Shown here piece after piece: positions 56,036 to 64,000 of a DNA stretch of 64,000 nucleotides. A program made the translations under genes and the position numbers. Location of the stretch: assembly GCA_905182855.1 (NCBI GenBank), contig CAJJDA010000010.1, positions 106,243 to 170,242 of the forward strand, read 5' to 3'. Under the pieces are notes generated by a model. That model did no database searches, had not been told where the DNA came from, and saw only the letters and a list, made by a program, of their open reading frames with translations. Positions within the stretch are counted from its first letter, which is position 1; each line of letters starts with the position of its first letter. The DNA comes from a gamma proteobacterium HTCC2207. GTDB lineage: Bacteria > Pseudomonadota > Gammaproteobacteria > Pseudomonadales > Porticoccaceae.

Positions 56036-56793
56036 ACGCGTCGATCATTCCACTTAATGCAGTCTTTAAGGCTTATGCCGTCGCCGCCGAAGATGTCCAA
56101 GGCGCTGCCGATGGTCAGGTCGACTTTACCATGAGACAGTGACTCAACCAGCGTCAGGTCCGCGATTGAACGGGCACCGCCTGCGTAGGTGACAGGTACT
56201 GTGCAATACTTTCCCAGTTCCGTCACTAGGTCCTCATCAATGCCAGCCTGCAGGCCTTCTACATCTGCGCCGTGCACCAAAAATTCTGCGCAATGTTGCT
56301 CTAGTTCAGTAATAGTTTGCTGGTTTACTGGGGTGTTGGTTAGGGTCTGCCAGCGATCAGTAGCAATCATCCAGCCGCTGCTTGTTCGGCGACAACTGAG
56401 GTCGAGTACTAACCGGTCGGAGCCGACTTCAGCCTTAATAGCGGCGAGGCGCGGCCAGCAAAATTCACCGTTTTCAAAAAGGTAAGAGGTGACAATAATA
56501 TGTGAGGCACCTGCGGCTAGATAGCTAGCGGCATTTTCCAGATTGACGCCACCACCAAACTGCAGACCATTGGGATAGGCCGCTAGCGCCTCAAGAACCT
56601 GCTGTTGGTTGTTTGGTCCTAGGGCGATGACATGTCCGCCCCCAAGCTGGTTTTGCTGATACAGGTTGGCGTAGTACGCGGCATCAAAGGAGCTGACAAA
56701 ATTGGTTTTGACGCCAGTATCGCTCAGACTGCCACCGACAATCTGTTTTACCTTGCCTTGGTGAAGATCAATACAGGGGCGAAACGCAGTCAA
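56032..56793 (-). CDS. hisA: Eukaryotic-type phosphoribosylformimino-AICAR-P isomerase (HisA/HIS6)
   Basis: HisA isomerises ProFAR to PRFAR in histidine synthesis. Here the sequence matches the yeast/plant HIS6 form, not the bacterial one: FRPCIDLHQGKVKQIVGGSL, KTNFVSSFDAAYYANLY, VIALGPNNQQ, LVLDLSCRRTSSGWMIATDRWQTLT, FLVHGADVEGLQAGIDE, YAGGARSIADL and LSHGKVDLTIGSALDIFGG. 253 aa. It stands outside any his operon, directly downstream of the liu genes. Origin by transfer is inferred; the bacterial hisA may or may not exist elsewhere in this genome. Confidence 0.88.
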   Translation of the reverse strand: MTAFRPCIDLHQGKVKQIVGGSLSDTGVKTNFVSSFDAAYYANLYQQNQLGGGHVIALGPNNQQQVLEALAAYPNGLQFGGGVNLENAASYLAAGASHIIVTSYLFENGEFCWPRLAAIKAEVGSDRLVLDLSCRRTSSGWMIATDRWQTLTNTPVNQQTITELEQHCAEFLVHGADVEGLQAGIDEDLVTELGKYCTVPVTYAGGARSIADLTLVESLSHGKVDLTIGSALDIFGGDGISLKDCIKWNDRRV

Positions 56794-56835
56794 AAGGCCA
56801 ACTCCAAATAGTTTTTTCGAGGGTCGCAGTATAAC

Positions 56836-57729
56836 TTACTGCCGTGCTAATCCCACCTTTGAGCCATTGATGCGATTAAGTTTCTGACTAATAAAATTGC
56901 CTGCTGCAATCAATTTAGTCAGGTCTACGCCATGGTCTATACCTAGGCCGTCCAACAGATAGACGAGGTCTTCAGTGGCTAGATTACCTGAGGCGCCTTC
57001 AGCGTACGGGCAGCCCCCTAATCCGGCGACAGAACTATCAATCACCGAAATACCCATCTGTAATGCTCGCAGGACATTAGCCAGTGCCTGACCATAGGTG
57101 TCATGCAGGTGCACCGCGAGTTTGCTCGCAGGAATATCGACCAGAAGTCTATTTAGTAATAATTCTATAGTCGCTGGCGTACCCGTCCCTACGGTGTCGC
57201 CAAGTGAGACTTCATAGCAACCCATGCCGAGTAACTGGTTGGCTACAGCAGTAGCAGACTCGATGTCCACGGTCCCTTCGTAGGGACATCCCACCACGCA
57301 GGATATATAGCCGCGGACGCGCAGGTCGTTAGCTAGGGCTTTCTCGGCCAGAGGTTTAAAGCGTTCGATACTTTCTGCGATTGAGCAGTTGATATTTTTT
57401 TGACTAAAGCTCTCGGAAGCCGCGGCGAAAACAGCTACTTCTCGGACACCACAGGCAATGGCACGCTCTAGGCCCTGTATATTAGGTGTTAGGGCGGTAT
57501 AGGTCGTTGCTGTGTGCTTTGGGAGTTGGCTGAAGACCTGATCACTACCGGCCATTTGTGGCACCCATTTAGGACTGACAAAGCTACCAGCCTCTATGGT
57601 ACTGAGTCCAGCCTCACTTAAGCGGTTTATCAATGCAACTTTGGTATCGATATCAACTGTCGTTTTTTCGTTTTGGAGGCCATCACGGGGGCCGACCTCA
57701 ACAATCTTTACGCGTTTGGGGTAGTTCAT
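56836..57729 (-). CDS. liuE: Hydroxymethylglutaryl-CoA lyase
   Basis: It cleaves HMG-CoA to acetoacetate and acetyl-CoA, the last step of leucine degradation. RVKIVEVGPRDGLQNEK at the N-terminus and the loop GLGGCPYAEGASGNLATEDLVY with the catalytic cysteine are clear. 297 aa, normal. It overlaps the preceding liuD stop by four bases, so it is coupled to it. Confidence 0.96.
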   Translation of the reverse strand: MNYPKRVKIVEVGPRDGLQNEKTTVDIDTKVALINRLSEAGLSTIEAGSFVSPKWVPQMAGSDQVFSQLPKHTATTYTALTPNIQGLERAIACGVREVAVFAAASESFSQKNINCSIAESIERFKPLAEKALANDLRVRGYISCVVGCPYEGTVDIESATAVANQLLGMGCYEVSLGDTVGTGTPATIELLLNRLLVDIPASKLAVHLHDTYGQALANVLRALQMGISVIDSSVAGLGGCPYAEGASGNLATEDLVYLLDGLGIDHGVDLTKLIAAGNFISQKLNRINGSKVGLARQ

Positions 57730-59630
57730 TGAGGGCTTGCCTCAAAGGCCAATAATTCAGTGCCACCATCAACTAGCTCCCCTGCTTGGAAATAAAACTC
57801 TGTGACCATTCCATCGCTGGGGGCAACAATGGTATGTTCCATTTTCATCGCTTCCATGACCAATAAGGTGTCACCTTTAGTCACGGCAACACCGATATTC
57901 ACCAGCAGAGCGACCAGCGTCCCATTCATCGGCGCATGGAGATTACTACCATGAGAATCTTCATCATCAGCGCCTAAATCTGGCGCGACTTCAATGCAGC
58001 GAAAGAAACCTTTTGGCGTAAACAAATCAAAGCCAGTGTCAGTGACGACCGGTGTCATGCCCGCGAGGCTAACGTCGCTATCAGCCATTGTTTCAACCGT
58101 CGCTTGCTGCACTTGAATAGTTAGGTTCGGTGCTGGCAGTCCCCAGCTATTATTGAGATGCCAGGGAGAGTTGGGCTCGGTAGATAGTCTCGCCGCCTCA
58201 AGGCCTTGCTCGACTCTCCGTTTAATGATGGCTGCTGCCGCCAAGGGAACCGCATAATTAATATCGGCATCTCGGCGGCGAAATATCTCCAGCTCATGCT
58301 CCTCAATATAGCCGGTGTCGACATCGCCATTTTGAAAGGACAGGCTCGTGGCTAGATTGTATAGGAAGCCAATATTAGTGGTCAGACCACTGATGCGATA
58401 CTGGCTCAAAGCGTCTGTTAAACGTTGCAGTGCGCGATCGCGATCGATATCCCAGACTATTAACTTAGCAATCATGGGGTCGTAATAAATACTCACCTCA
58501 TCACCTTCAACCACGCCAGTATCGATACGCACATGAATATTTTCATTCGGTCCCTGCAAACTTCTCAATACGCCAGTGGCAGGCAGAAAGTCATGTTCGG
58601 GATCTTCAGCATAAATACGTGCCTCAAAGGCATGGCCATTGATTTTCAATTGAGCTTGAGAACAGGGTAGAGGTTCTCCGGCGGCTACCCGCAGTTGCCA
58701 TTCGACCAAGTCTTGCCCACTGATCATCTCAGTTACCGGATGCTCTACTTGCAGTCGAGTATTCATCTCCATAAAGAAGAACTCACCCTGCGCATCGAGC
58801 AAAAACTCCACCGTCCCGGCGCCTTCATAGTTGATCGCTCTGGCCGCTTTAATCGCCGCTTCGCCCATACGTTTGCGCAGAACCTCAGTCATGCCAGGAG
58901 CAGGGGCCTCTTCAATGACTTTTTGATGACGCCGCTGTACAGAGCAGTCCCGTTCGAAGAGATACACAGCATTTTGATGACTGTCGCAGAATATCTGTAT
59001 CTCGACATGGCGTGGTTTCAATAGGTACTTTTCTACCAGCATAATATCGTCATTAAAACCATTCATAGCTTCGCGCTTAGCTGCGTCTAGGGCCTCGTCA
59101 AATTCCGCCTCAGAGTAGACCGCGCGCATGCCTTTGCCGCCGCCGCCAGCAGCGGCTTTAAGCAGCACCGGGTAGCCCATCTTGTTAGATGCCTGTTTGA
59201 TAATATCAGGATTTTGATCATCTCCGTGGTAGCCAGGAACCAGTGGTACTCCAGCTTCCGCCATGATGTTCTTAGCTGCGGACTTAGAGCCCATGGCCAA
59301 AATAGCGGCAACCGGAGGACCAATAAACACCAGATTATTGGTCGCGCACTGACGGCAAAATTGTGCATTTTCTGAGAGAAACCCATAGCCCGGATGGATG
59401 GCTTCAGCGCCGGTATCCAGTGCCGCCTGAATAATTTTTTCTCCCACTAAGTAGGATTCACTTGAGGGCGATGGTCCTATCGAAACGGACTCATCTGCCA
59501 TTTTTACATGCAGCGCATTACGGTCAGCTTCGCTGTAAACGGCAACGGTCAAAATGCCTAGTGCGCGGGCAGTTTTAATCACTCTGCAGGCTATTTCACC
59601 ACGATTGGCGATCAGTATTTTAGTAAACAT
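57726..59630 (-). CDS. liuD: Methylcrotonoyl-CoA carboxylase biotin-containing (alpha) subunit
   Basis: The biotin carboxylase and carrier chain: MFTKILIANRGEIACRVIKTARALG, ATP site KAAAGGGGKGMRAVY, EMNTRLQVEHPVTE, and biotinyl lysine in VMEAMKMEHTIVAPSDG near the C-terminus. I use ATG 59630 rather than the upstream track start at 59654. 634 aa. It carboxylates 3-methylcrotonyl-CoA with the LiuB subunit. Confidence 0.96.
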   Translation of the reverse strand: MFTKILIANRGEIACRVIKTARALGILTVAVYSEADRNALHVKMADESVSIGPSPSSESYLVGEKIIQAALDTGAEAIHPGYGFLSENAQFCRQCATNNLVFIGPPVAAILAMGSKSAAKNIMAEAGVPLVPGYHGDDQNPDIIKQASNKMGYPVLLKAAAGGGGKGMRAVYSEAEFDEALDAAKREAMNGFNDDIMLVEKYLLKPRHVEIQIFCDSHQNAVYLFERDCSVQRRHQKVIEEAPAPGMTEVLRKRMGEAAIKAARAINYEGAGTVEFLLDAQGEFFFMEMNTRLQVEHPVTEMISGQDLVEWQLRVAAGEPLPCSQAQLKINGHAFEARIYAEDPEHDFLPATGVLRSLQGPNENIHVRIDTGVVEGDEVSIYYDPMIAKLIVWDIDRDRALQRLTDALSQYRISGLTTNIGFLYNLATSLSFQNGDVDTGYIEEHELEIFRRRDADINYAVPLAAAAIIKRRVEQGLEAARLSTEPNSPWHLNNSWGLPAPNLTIQVQQATVETMADSDVSLAGMTPVVTDTGFDLFTPKGFFRCIEVAPDLGADDEDSHGSNLHAPMNGTLVALLVNIGVAVTKGDTLLVMEAMKMEHTIVAPSDGMVTEFYFQAGELVDGGTELLAFEASPQ

Positions 59631-59638
59631 AATGGGGC

Positions 59639-60424
59639 TTAGTCCTCTAACCAATGGGGTTTTCTCTTTTCTAAAAAGGCCTGCAAACCTTCTTGGCCCT
59701 GTTCGCTAACACGAATTTTTGCGATCATTTTGCAAGTGTGTTCAATTAAATTAGATCCTATGGCTTGGCCATTGATATCAGCTACCAGTTGCTTAGAGGC
59801 GATAACTGCTTCGGGCCCATTAGCCAGTAGGGCATCAATTAAAAGACCGATCTGCTTATCTAGATTTTCGGGGCCAATGACTTCGCTAAGTAGTCCAATG
59901 TGCTTTGCCGTCTGAGCACTGAAACGTTCCGCCGTCATAAAATAACGACGTGCTGCGCGCGCACCAATCGCTTCTATCACGTAGGGGCTAACCGTGGCGG
60001 GAACCAAACCGATTTTAACTTCGCTTAGACTAAATGTTGCAACAGTTGCCGCCACCGCAATATCGCAGCAGCTAACGAGACCCACCGCACCGCCAAATAC
60101 AGCACCCTGAATTCGGGCAATAGTCGGTTGAGGCATGGTCTTGAGTGTTTGGAGCATCAGTGCCAATGCCCGCGCATCTTGTAAGTTTTCATCATAAGAA
60201 TAGCTTGCCATGCGCTTCATCCAGTCGAGGTCAGCCCCAGCAGAGAAGCTTTTTCCCTCAGACGCTAAAACCATCACACGCACATTCGAGTTGGCAGCGA
60301 CTGCGCTAAAGGCGTCAGTCAACTGCGCAATAATTTGATCATCAAATGCGTTGTGCTTGCTGGGATTGTCTAACGTTACCCGAGCAATACCATCGCTATC
60401 AATTTCAGTAATGACTTTTTCCAT
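59639..60424 (-). CDS. liuC: 3-methylglutaconyl-CoA hydratase
   Basis: 261-aa crotonase: EGKSFSAGADLDWMKRMA, GAVFGGAVGLVSCCDIAVAA and FSLSEVKIGLVPATVSPYVIEAIG. The second catalytic glutamate (SEVK) is kept; the first position is glycine, as I recall for bacterial LiuC. It hydrates 3-methylglutaconyl-CoA to HMG-CoA. Position in the operon supports the call. Confidence 0.93.
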   Translation of the reverse strand: MEKVITEIDSDGIARVTLDNPSKHNAFDDQIIAQLTDAFSAVAANSNVRVMVLASEGKSFSAGADLDWMKRMASYSYDENLQDARALALMLQTLKTMPQPTIARIQGAVFGGAVGLVSCCDIAVAATVATFSLSEVKIGLVPATVSPYVIEAIGARAARRYFMTAERFSAQTAKHIGLLSEVIGPENLDKQIGLLIDALLANGPEAVIASKQLVADINGQAIGSNLIEHTCKMIAKIRVSEQGQEGLQAFLEKRKPHWLED

Positions 60425-60534
60425 ATTTAGAGCCTCCTACCTAATTCTTTAATACTTATCGCGATTGAGCCAAGCTGTTCTCTGCGCTGCTGCAATCTTC
60501 CGTGGGCTTTTTGGTGTTGCGCCTTAGGTCATAG

Positions 60535-62148
60535 TTACATTCTAAACACGCCAAATTTGGTCTCTTCAATCACTTGGTTATGGCTGGCCGAAATCGCGAG
60601 TCCCAACACCATGCGCGTGTCGGCCGGGTCAATCACACCATCATCCCAAAGCCTAGCTGAGGCGTAATAAGGGTGGCCCTGATGTTCATAGTTATCAATA
60701 ATAGGCTGCTTAAAGTCGGCCTCTTCTTCCGCGCTCCAATGCTTGCCATCACGCTCATATTTATCCCTAGTCACCTGAGCCAGCACGCCAGCTGCCTGCT
60801 CACCACCCATGACCGAAATCCGCGCGTTAGGCCACATAAATAGAAAGCGAGGATCATAGGCGCGACCGCACATGCCGTAATTGCCGGCACCAAAGGAACC
60901 CCCGATGAGTATTGTAAATTTGGGCACATTGGCCGTAGCAACGGCGGTAACCATCTTGGCACCATGCTTGGCAATACCGTCATTTTCATACTGCTTGCCG
61001 ACCATAAAGCCAGTGATATTTTGTAAGAATACGAGGGGAATTTTGCGCTGGGCACAGAGTTCAATAAAATGTGCACCCTTTTGAGCTGACTCGCCAAACA
61101 GAATGCCGTTGTTAGCCACAATACCGACTGGATAGCCGTGTATGCGAGCAAAACCGCAGACTAATGTGGTGCCGTAAAGAGCTTTAAATTCATCAAAATC
61201 TGAGCCATCTACCGTTCGGGCAATGATTTCACGGACATCATAGGACTTGCGTGAATCGGCTGGCACCACACCATAGACTTCTTTTGTGTCATACAGCGGT
61301 TCCTCAGAAGCTTTGAAGTCACCGTTGACGGGTTTGACGCGATTGAGCCTAGCAATGGCGCTGCGCGCTAGAGCTAAAGCGTGGTGATCATTATTCGCAT
61401 AGTGATCGGCGACACCAGAGGTGCGACAGTGGACGTCAGCTCCACCGAGTTCTTCGGCGGTGACAACCTCACCTGTGGCCGCTTTAACCAGAGGGGGACC
61501 CGCTAAAAAGATGGTCCCCTGTTCCTTGACAATAATTGACTCGTCGGCCATGGCCGGCATGTAGGCACCGCCAGCGGTGCAAGATCCCATAACCGCTGCA
61601 ATTTGGGGAATATTGCGAGCTGACATGTTGGCCTGATTAAAAAAGATACGCCCAAAATGTTCGCGATCTGGAAAGACTTCATCTTGGCGCGGTAAATTAG
61701 CACCGCCAGAATCTACTAAATAGACACAGGGTAGATTATTTTCTGCGGCAATAGCCTGAGCACGCAGATGTTTCTTGACCGTAAGAGGGTAGTAGCTGCC
61801 TCCCTTAACTGTCGCATCATTGACTACCACCACACATTCCTGACCACTGACTCGACCAATACCGGTAATAATACCCGCGGCAGGGACTTCCTCGCCGTAG
61901 ACCTTATGGGCGGCCAGTGCAGACAGTTCTAAAAAGGGGGATCCCGAGTCTAGCAAGCCTAGTAATCGCTCGCGGGGCAATAATTTACCGCGACTGACAT
62001 GGCGATCACAGGCCTTGGCGCCACCGCCCTGCTTAACTCGATCTAGAGTGGTCGCCAGTGCGTCGATCTGGGTTTGCATCGCTGCGGCATTCGCGGCGAA
62101 GTCAGTGCTTTTAGTATTGATTTTGCTTTTGATTGTTGTCATAAACAT
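60535..62148 (-). CDS. liuB: Methylcrotonoyl-CoA carboxylase carboxyltransferase (beta) subunit
   Basis: 537 aa with crotonase-type carboxyltransferase halves: [21 protein letters not shown]-like (here [14 protein letters not shown]), [52 protein letters not shown], and [42 protein letters not shown]. It completes the carboxylase with LiuD. 110 bp separates it from liuC. Confidence 0.96.
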   Translation of the reverse strand: MFMTTIKSKINTKSTDFAANAAAMQTQIDALATTLDRVKQGGGAKACDRHVSRGKLLPRERLLGLLDSGSPFLELSALAAHKVYGEEVPAAGIITGIGRVSGQECVVVVNDATVKGGSYYPLTVKKHLRAQAIAAENNLPCVYLVDSGGANLPRQDEVFPDREHFGRIFFNQANMSARNIPQIAAVMGSCTAGGAYMPAMADESIIVKEQGTIFLAGPPLVKAATGEVVTAEELGGADVHCRTSGVADHYANNDHHALALARSAIARLNRVKPVNGDFKASEEPLYDTKEVYGVVPADSRKSYDVREIIARTVDGSDFDEFKALYGTTLVCGFARIHGYPVGIVANNGILFGESAQKGAHFIELCAQRKIPLVFLQNITGFMVGKQYENDGIAKHGAKMVTAVATANVPKFTILIGGSFGAGNYGMCGRAYDPRFLFMWPNARISVMGGEQAAGVLAQVTRDKYERDGKHWSAEEEADFKQPIIDNYEHQGHPYYASARLWDDGVIDPADTRMVLGLAISASHNQVIEETKFGVFRM

Positions 62149-62189
62149 TCTCTTAAGGGATTTCTTAAGTGGTCATTCAAATACGCCGA

Positions 62190-63359
62190 TCAGGCCGTCT
62201 GGGAAAAAAGCTCGCGGCCTATCAACATACGGCGCACCTCGGATGTGCCTGCACCGATTTCATAAAGTTTGGCATCGCGCAATAATCGACCAGTCGGATA
62301 TTCATTGGTATAGCCATTGCCACCCAAGGCCTGAATGGCTTGCAATGCCATTTGTGTGGCCTTTTCAGCGGTAAATAAGATTACTGCAGCGGCATCTTTG
62401 CGAGAATCTTGTCCGAGATCACAGGCTCTGGCGACTGCATATAAGTAGGCGCGAGAGGCGTTTAATTCCGCATACATGTCAGCAATTTTGCCCTGCATTA
62501 ATTGGAATTCACCGATAGCCTGACCAAATTGCTTACGCTCATGGATATACGGTAATACGACGTCCAGACAGGCCTGCATAATCCCGATGGGACCGCCCGA
62601 TAGTACTGTGCGTTCATAATCCAAACCCGACATCAGTACTGCAACTCCACGGCCTTCGCCACCCAGAATATTCTTCGCGGGAACCTCGCAGTCTTGAAAC
62701 ACAAGCTCACAGGTGTTGGAACCGCGCATGCCCAACTTATCGAGCTTTTGATGGCGCGAAAATCCGGGGTAATCTCGTTCAACTATAAACGCAGTCATGC
62801 CTTTCGAACCGGCGCTGAGATCGGTTTTAGCATAAATAATATAAGTATGGGCATCGGGACCATTGGTTATCCACATTTTGTTGCCATTGAGAATATATTT
62901 ATCACCCCGTTTGTCGGCTCTGAGTCTCATGCTGACCACATCAGAACCCGCATTGGGCTCACTCATTGCCAGCGCGCCAATATGCTCGCCAGAGCATAGC
63001 TTGGGTAGGTACTGTTGCTTTTGTGCCTCAGTGCCATTTTTGTGTAGCTGGCTAACGCAGAGATTTGAATGGGCGCCATAGGACAGCGCTACCGATGCGG
63101 AGGCGCGAGAGATTTCTTCCATGGCCACGCAGTGAGCCAAATAGCCCATGCCTGTGCCACCATACTGCTCGTCTGCGGTAATACCTAGCAAACCCATATC
63201 GCCCAATTTACGCCATAGATCCATGGGAAACTCATTGCTACGATCTATCTCAGCTGCACGGGGGGCGATCTCTGCAGCGCAAAATTGATAAACGCTCTCG
63301 CGCAGCATGTCGATATCTTCGCCAAGATTAAAATTTAAAGTGGGGTAGGAAGTGTTCAT
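62190..63359 (-). CDS. liuA: Isovaleryl-CoA dehydrogenase
   Basis: 389 aa FAD acyl-CoA dehydrogenase: [37 protein letters not shown], the catalytic glutamate in [15 protein letters not shown] (the IVD position), [38 protein letters not shown]. It makes 3-methylcrotonyl-CoA. It begins four bases after the regulator gene. Confidence 0.95.
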   Translation of the reverse strand: MNTSYPTLNFNLGEDIDMLRESVYQFCAAEIAPRAAEIDRSNEFPMDLWRKLGDMGLLGITADEQYGGTGMGYLAHCVAMEEISRASASVALSYGAHSNLCVSQLHKNGTEAQKQQYLPKLCSGEHIGALAMSEPNAGSDVVSMRLRADKRGDKYILNGNKMWITNGPDAHTYIIYAKTDLSAGSKGMTAFIVERDYPGFSRHQKLDKLGMRGSNTCELVFQDCEVPAKNILGGEGRGVAVLMSGLDYERTVLSGGPIGIMQACLDVVLPYIHERKQFGQAIGEFQLMQGKIADMYAELNASRAYLYAVARACDLGQDSRKDAAAVILFTAEKATQMALQAIQALGGNGYTNEYPTGRLLRDAKLYEIGAGTSEVRRMLIGRELFSQTA

Positions 63360-63362
63360 AGG

Positions 63363-63743
63363 TTAGAGCTGTCCGTTTGATTTGAGCGCTTCAACGCAGT
63401 CAGTTTCTGCTTTGTTCAGGTCCTGAAGCAGTTTACTAATATCGTCGAGTTGCTGATTGAGTTTGTGGCGCTGTAATTGAATGGCATCGATCAGTTTCCT
63501 CAACTGATCAACATTGGTTTTACCCGGCTCGTACATATCGATGATTTCGCGGGAGTCGTCGAGCGATAGACCGAGACGCTTACCTCGCAGAATAAGTTTT
63601 AAACGAATACGATCAGCGGGGCTATAGACACGAGTTTGCCCGCGACGAGCCGGAGCTAATAGCCCTAAATCCTCATAGTGACGGATTGTTCTGGTGGTAA
63701 TTTCAAACTCTTTGGAGAGCTGTGAAATACTGTAGTCAGGCAT
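63363..63743 (-). CDS. liuR: MerR-family regulator of leucine/isovalerate degradation
   Basis: About 126 aa with a MerR helix-turn-helix (YSISQLSKEFEITTRTIRHYEDLGLLAPARRGQTRVYS) and a coiled-coil dimer helix; no metal-binding cysteines. It heads liuABCDE, as LiuR does. MPDYS at 63743 looks like the family start; ATG 63755 (MGPL) is possible. Its own operator lies just upstream. Confidence 0.92.
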   Translation of the reverse strand: MPDYSISQLSKEFEITTRTIRHYEDLGLLAPARRGQTRVYSPADRIRLKLILRGKRLGLSLDDSREIIDMYEPGKTNVDQLRKLIDAIQLQRHKLNQQLDDISKLLQDLNKAETDCVEALKSNGQL

Positions 63744-63772
63744 TAAGGGACCCATATCAGCAAAAGGGCTCG

Positions 63773-63803
63773 AGTATATACTTACCTTTACGTTAACGTA
63801 AAG
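63773..63803 (-). promoter_or_regulatory. liu operon promoter with MerR-type 19-bp spacer
   Basis: On the minus strand, CTTTAC serves as -35 (63798-63803) and TATACT as -10 (63773-63778), 19 bp apart. That long spacing, with the operator palindrome in it, is the usual layout for MerR regulators that untwist the promoter. Confidence 0.65.
63786..63803. promoter_or_regulatory. LiuR operator: 18-bp perfect palindrome
   Basis: CTTTACGTTAACGTAAAG is exactly self-complementary and sits 43 bp before the liuR start, between the proposed -35 and -10. It resembles the GACGTTAACGTC-like boxes known for LiuR. Confidence 0.8.
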
Positions 63804-64000
63804 TATTTGTGCTAATTTGATTGATCATAAAGTATGACTTGGGGTTGTTGGTCGAGTGATAGATTACGGTAGAGGCTGGAGAATTCGATACCCGACATTG
63901 GTTTATGATTCCTAAAAAGGTATAGGCGCATCTCTTAGCGATGTAGAAAATATTCCTCTCATGCGTCAACCCCTACAATTCGTTGCATACACTTTAGGGT

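Overview
The window looks like a chromosome segment of a marine gammaproteobacterium, most plausibly of the SAR92/Porticoccaceae (Cellvibrionales-like) type. The grounds are a complete Na+-translocating NADH:quinone reductase operon beside mfd and a long-form GAPDH, a DmdA-like DMSP demethylase beside an acyl-CoA ligase and a BCCT-type transporter, the liuRABCDE leucine operon, and a generally gammaproteobacterial gene set. The taxonomic call is inference; no search was run.

Layout. 1-17.8 kb is core: the 5' part of mfd (minus), a GAPDH, nqrABCDEF-apbE-nqrM-sthA, lolCDE, a DUF2062 gene, a two-gene ABC exporter and queF. 17.8-24.4 kb holds a LysR gene divergent from gcvT-gcvP (no gcvH between them), a membrane class III cyclase and tRNA-Ser(GGA). 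24.35-26.58 kb is a small AT-rich island bounded by an 18-bp copy of the tRNA 3' end, carrying two small lipoproteins and no visible integrase. 26.6-38.6 kb is accessory: a nucleotide-exchange/MFS-type transporter, a signal-peptide-bearing MDR oxidoreductase, two exported amidohydrolases, a secreted HNH-type protein with two decayed relatives, a sulfotransferase/Asp-Asn-hydroxylase fusion, an exported alpha/beta hydrolase and a fatty acid hydroxylase-family protein. A dispersed intergenic repeat of about 50-100 bp (five copies seen) and a 59-bp leader repeat (two copies) run through it.

39.6-56 kb: a Bax-inhibitor-1 protein, then dmdA, a CoA-binding protein, an ECHDC3-like crotonase, an acyl-CoA ligase, a short BCCT-type transporter and a GMC oxidoreductase. 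This block could take up and degrade DMSP or a related onium compound. It is followed by a D-aminoacylase-type amidohydrolase, a haloalkane dehalogenase with DUF1330, a TonB receptor and a DUF3422 protein. 56-63.8 kb: a eukaryotic-type HisA and the liu operon (leucine/isovalerate to acetoacetate plus acetyl-CoA), headed by its MerR regulator and an 18-bp perfect palindromic operator.

Sequence quality. Six otherwise well-conserved genes (nqrD, lolC, gcvP, the 27-kb transporter, the acyl-CoA ligase and the GMC oxidoreductase) are broken by eight single-base indels in total, several in short homopolymers. Because LolC is normally essential and NqrD is a core subunit, I read most of these as sequencing or assembly errors rather than pseudogenes. 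The strongest novelty candidates are the sulfotransferase-hydroxylase fusion, the repeat/leader-linked secreted HNH and Sel1 genes, the tRNA-Ser island and the eukaryotic-type HisA.
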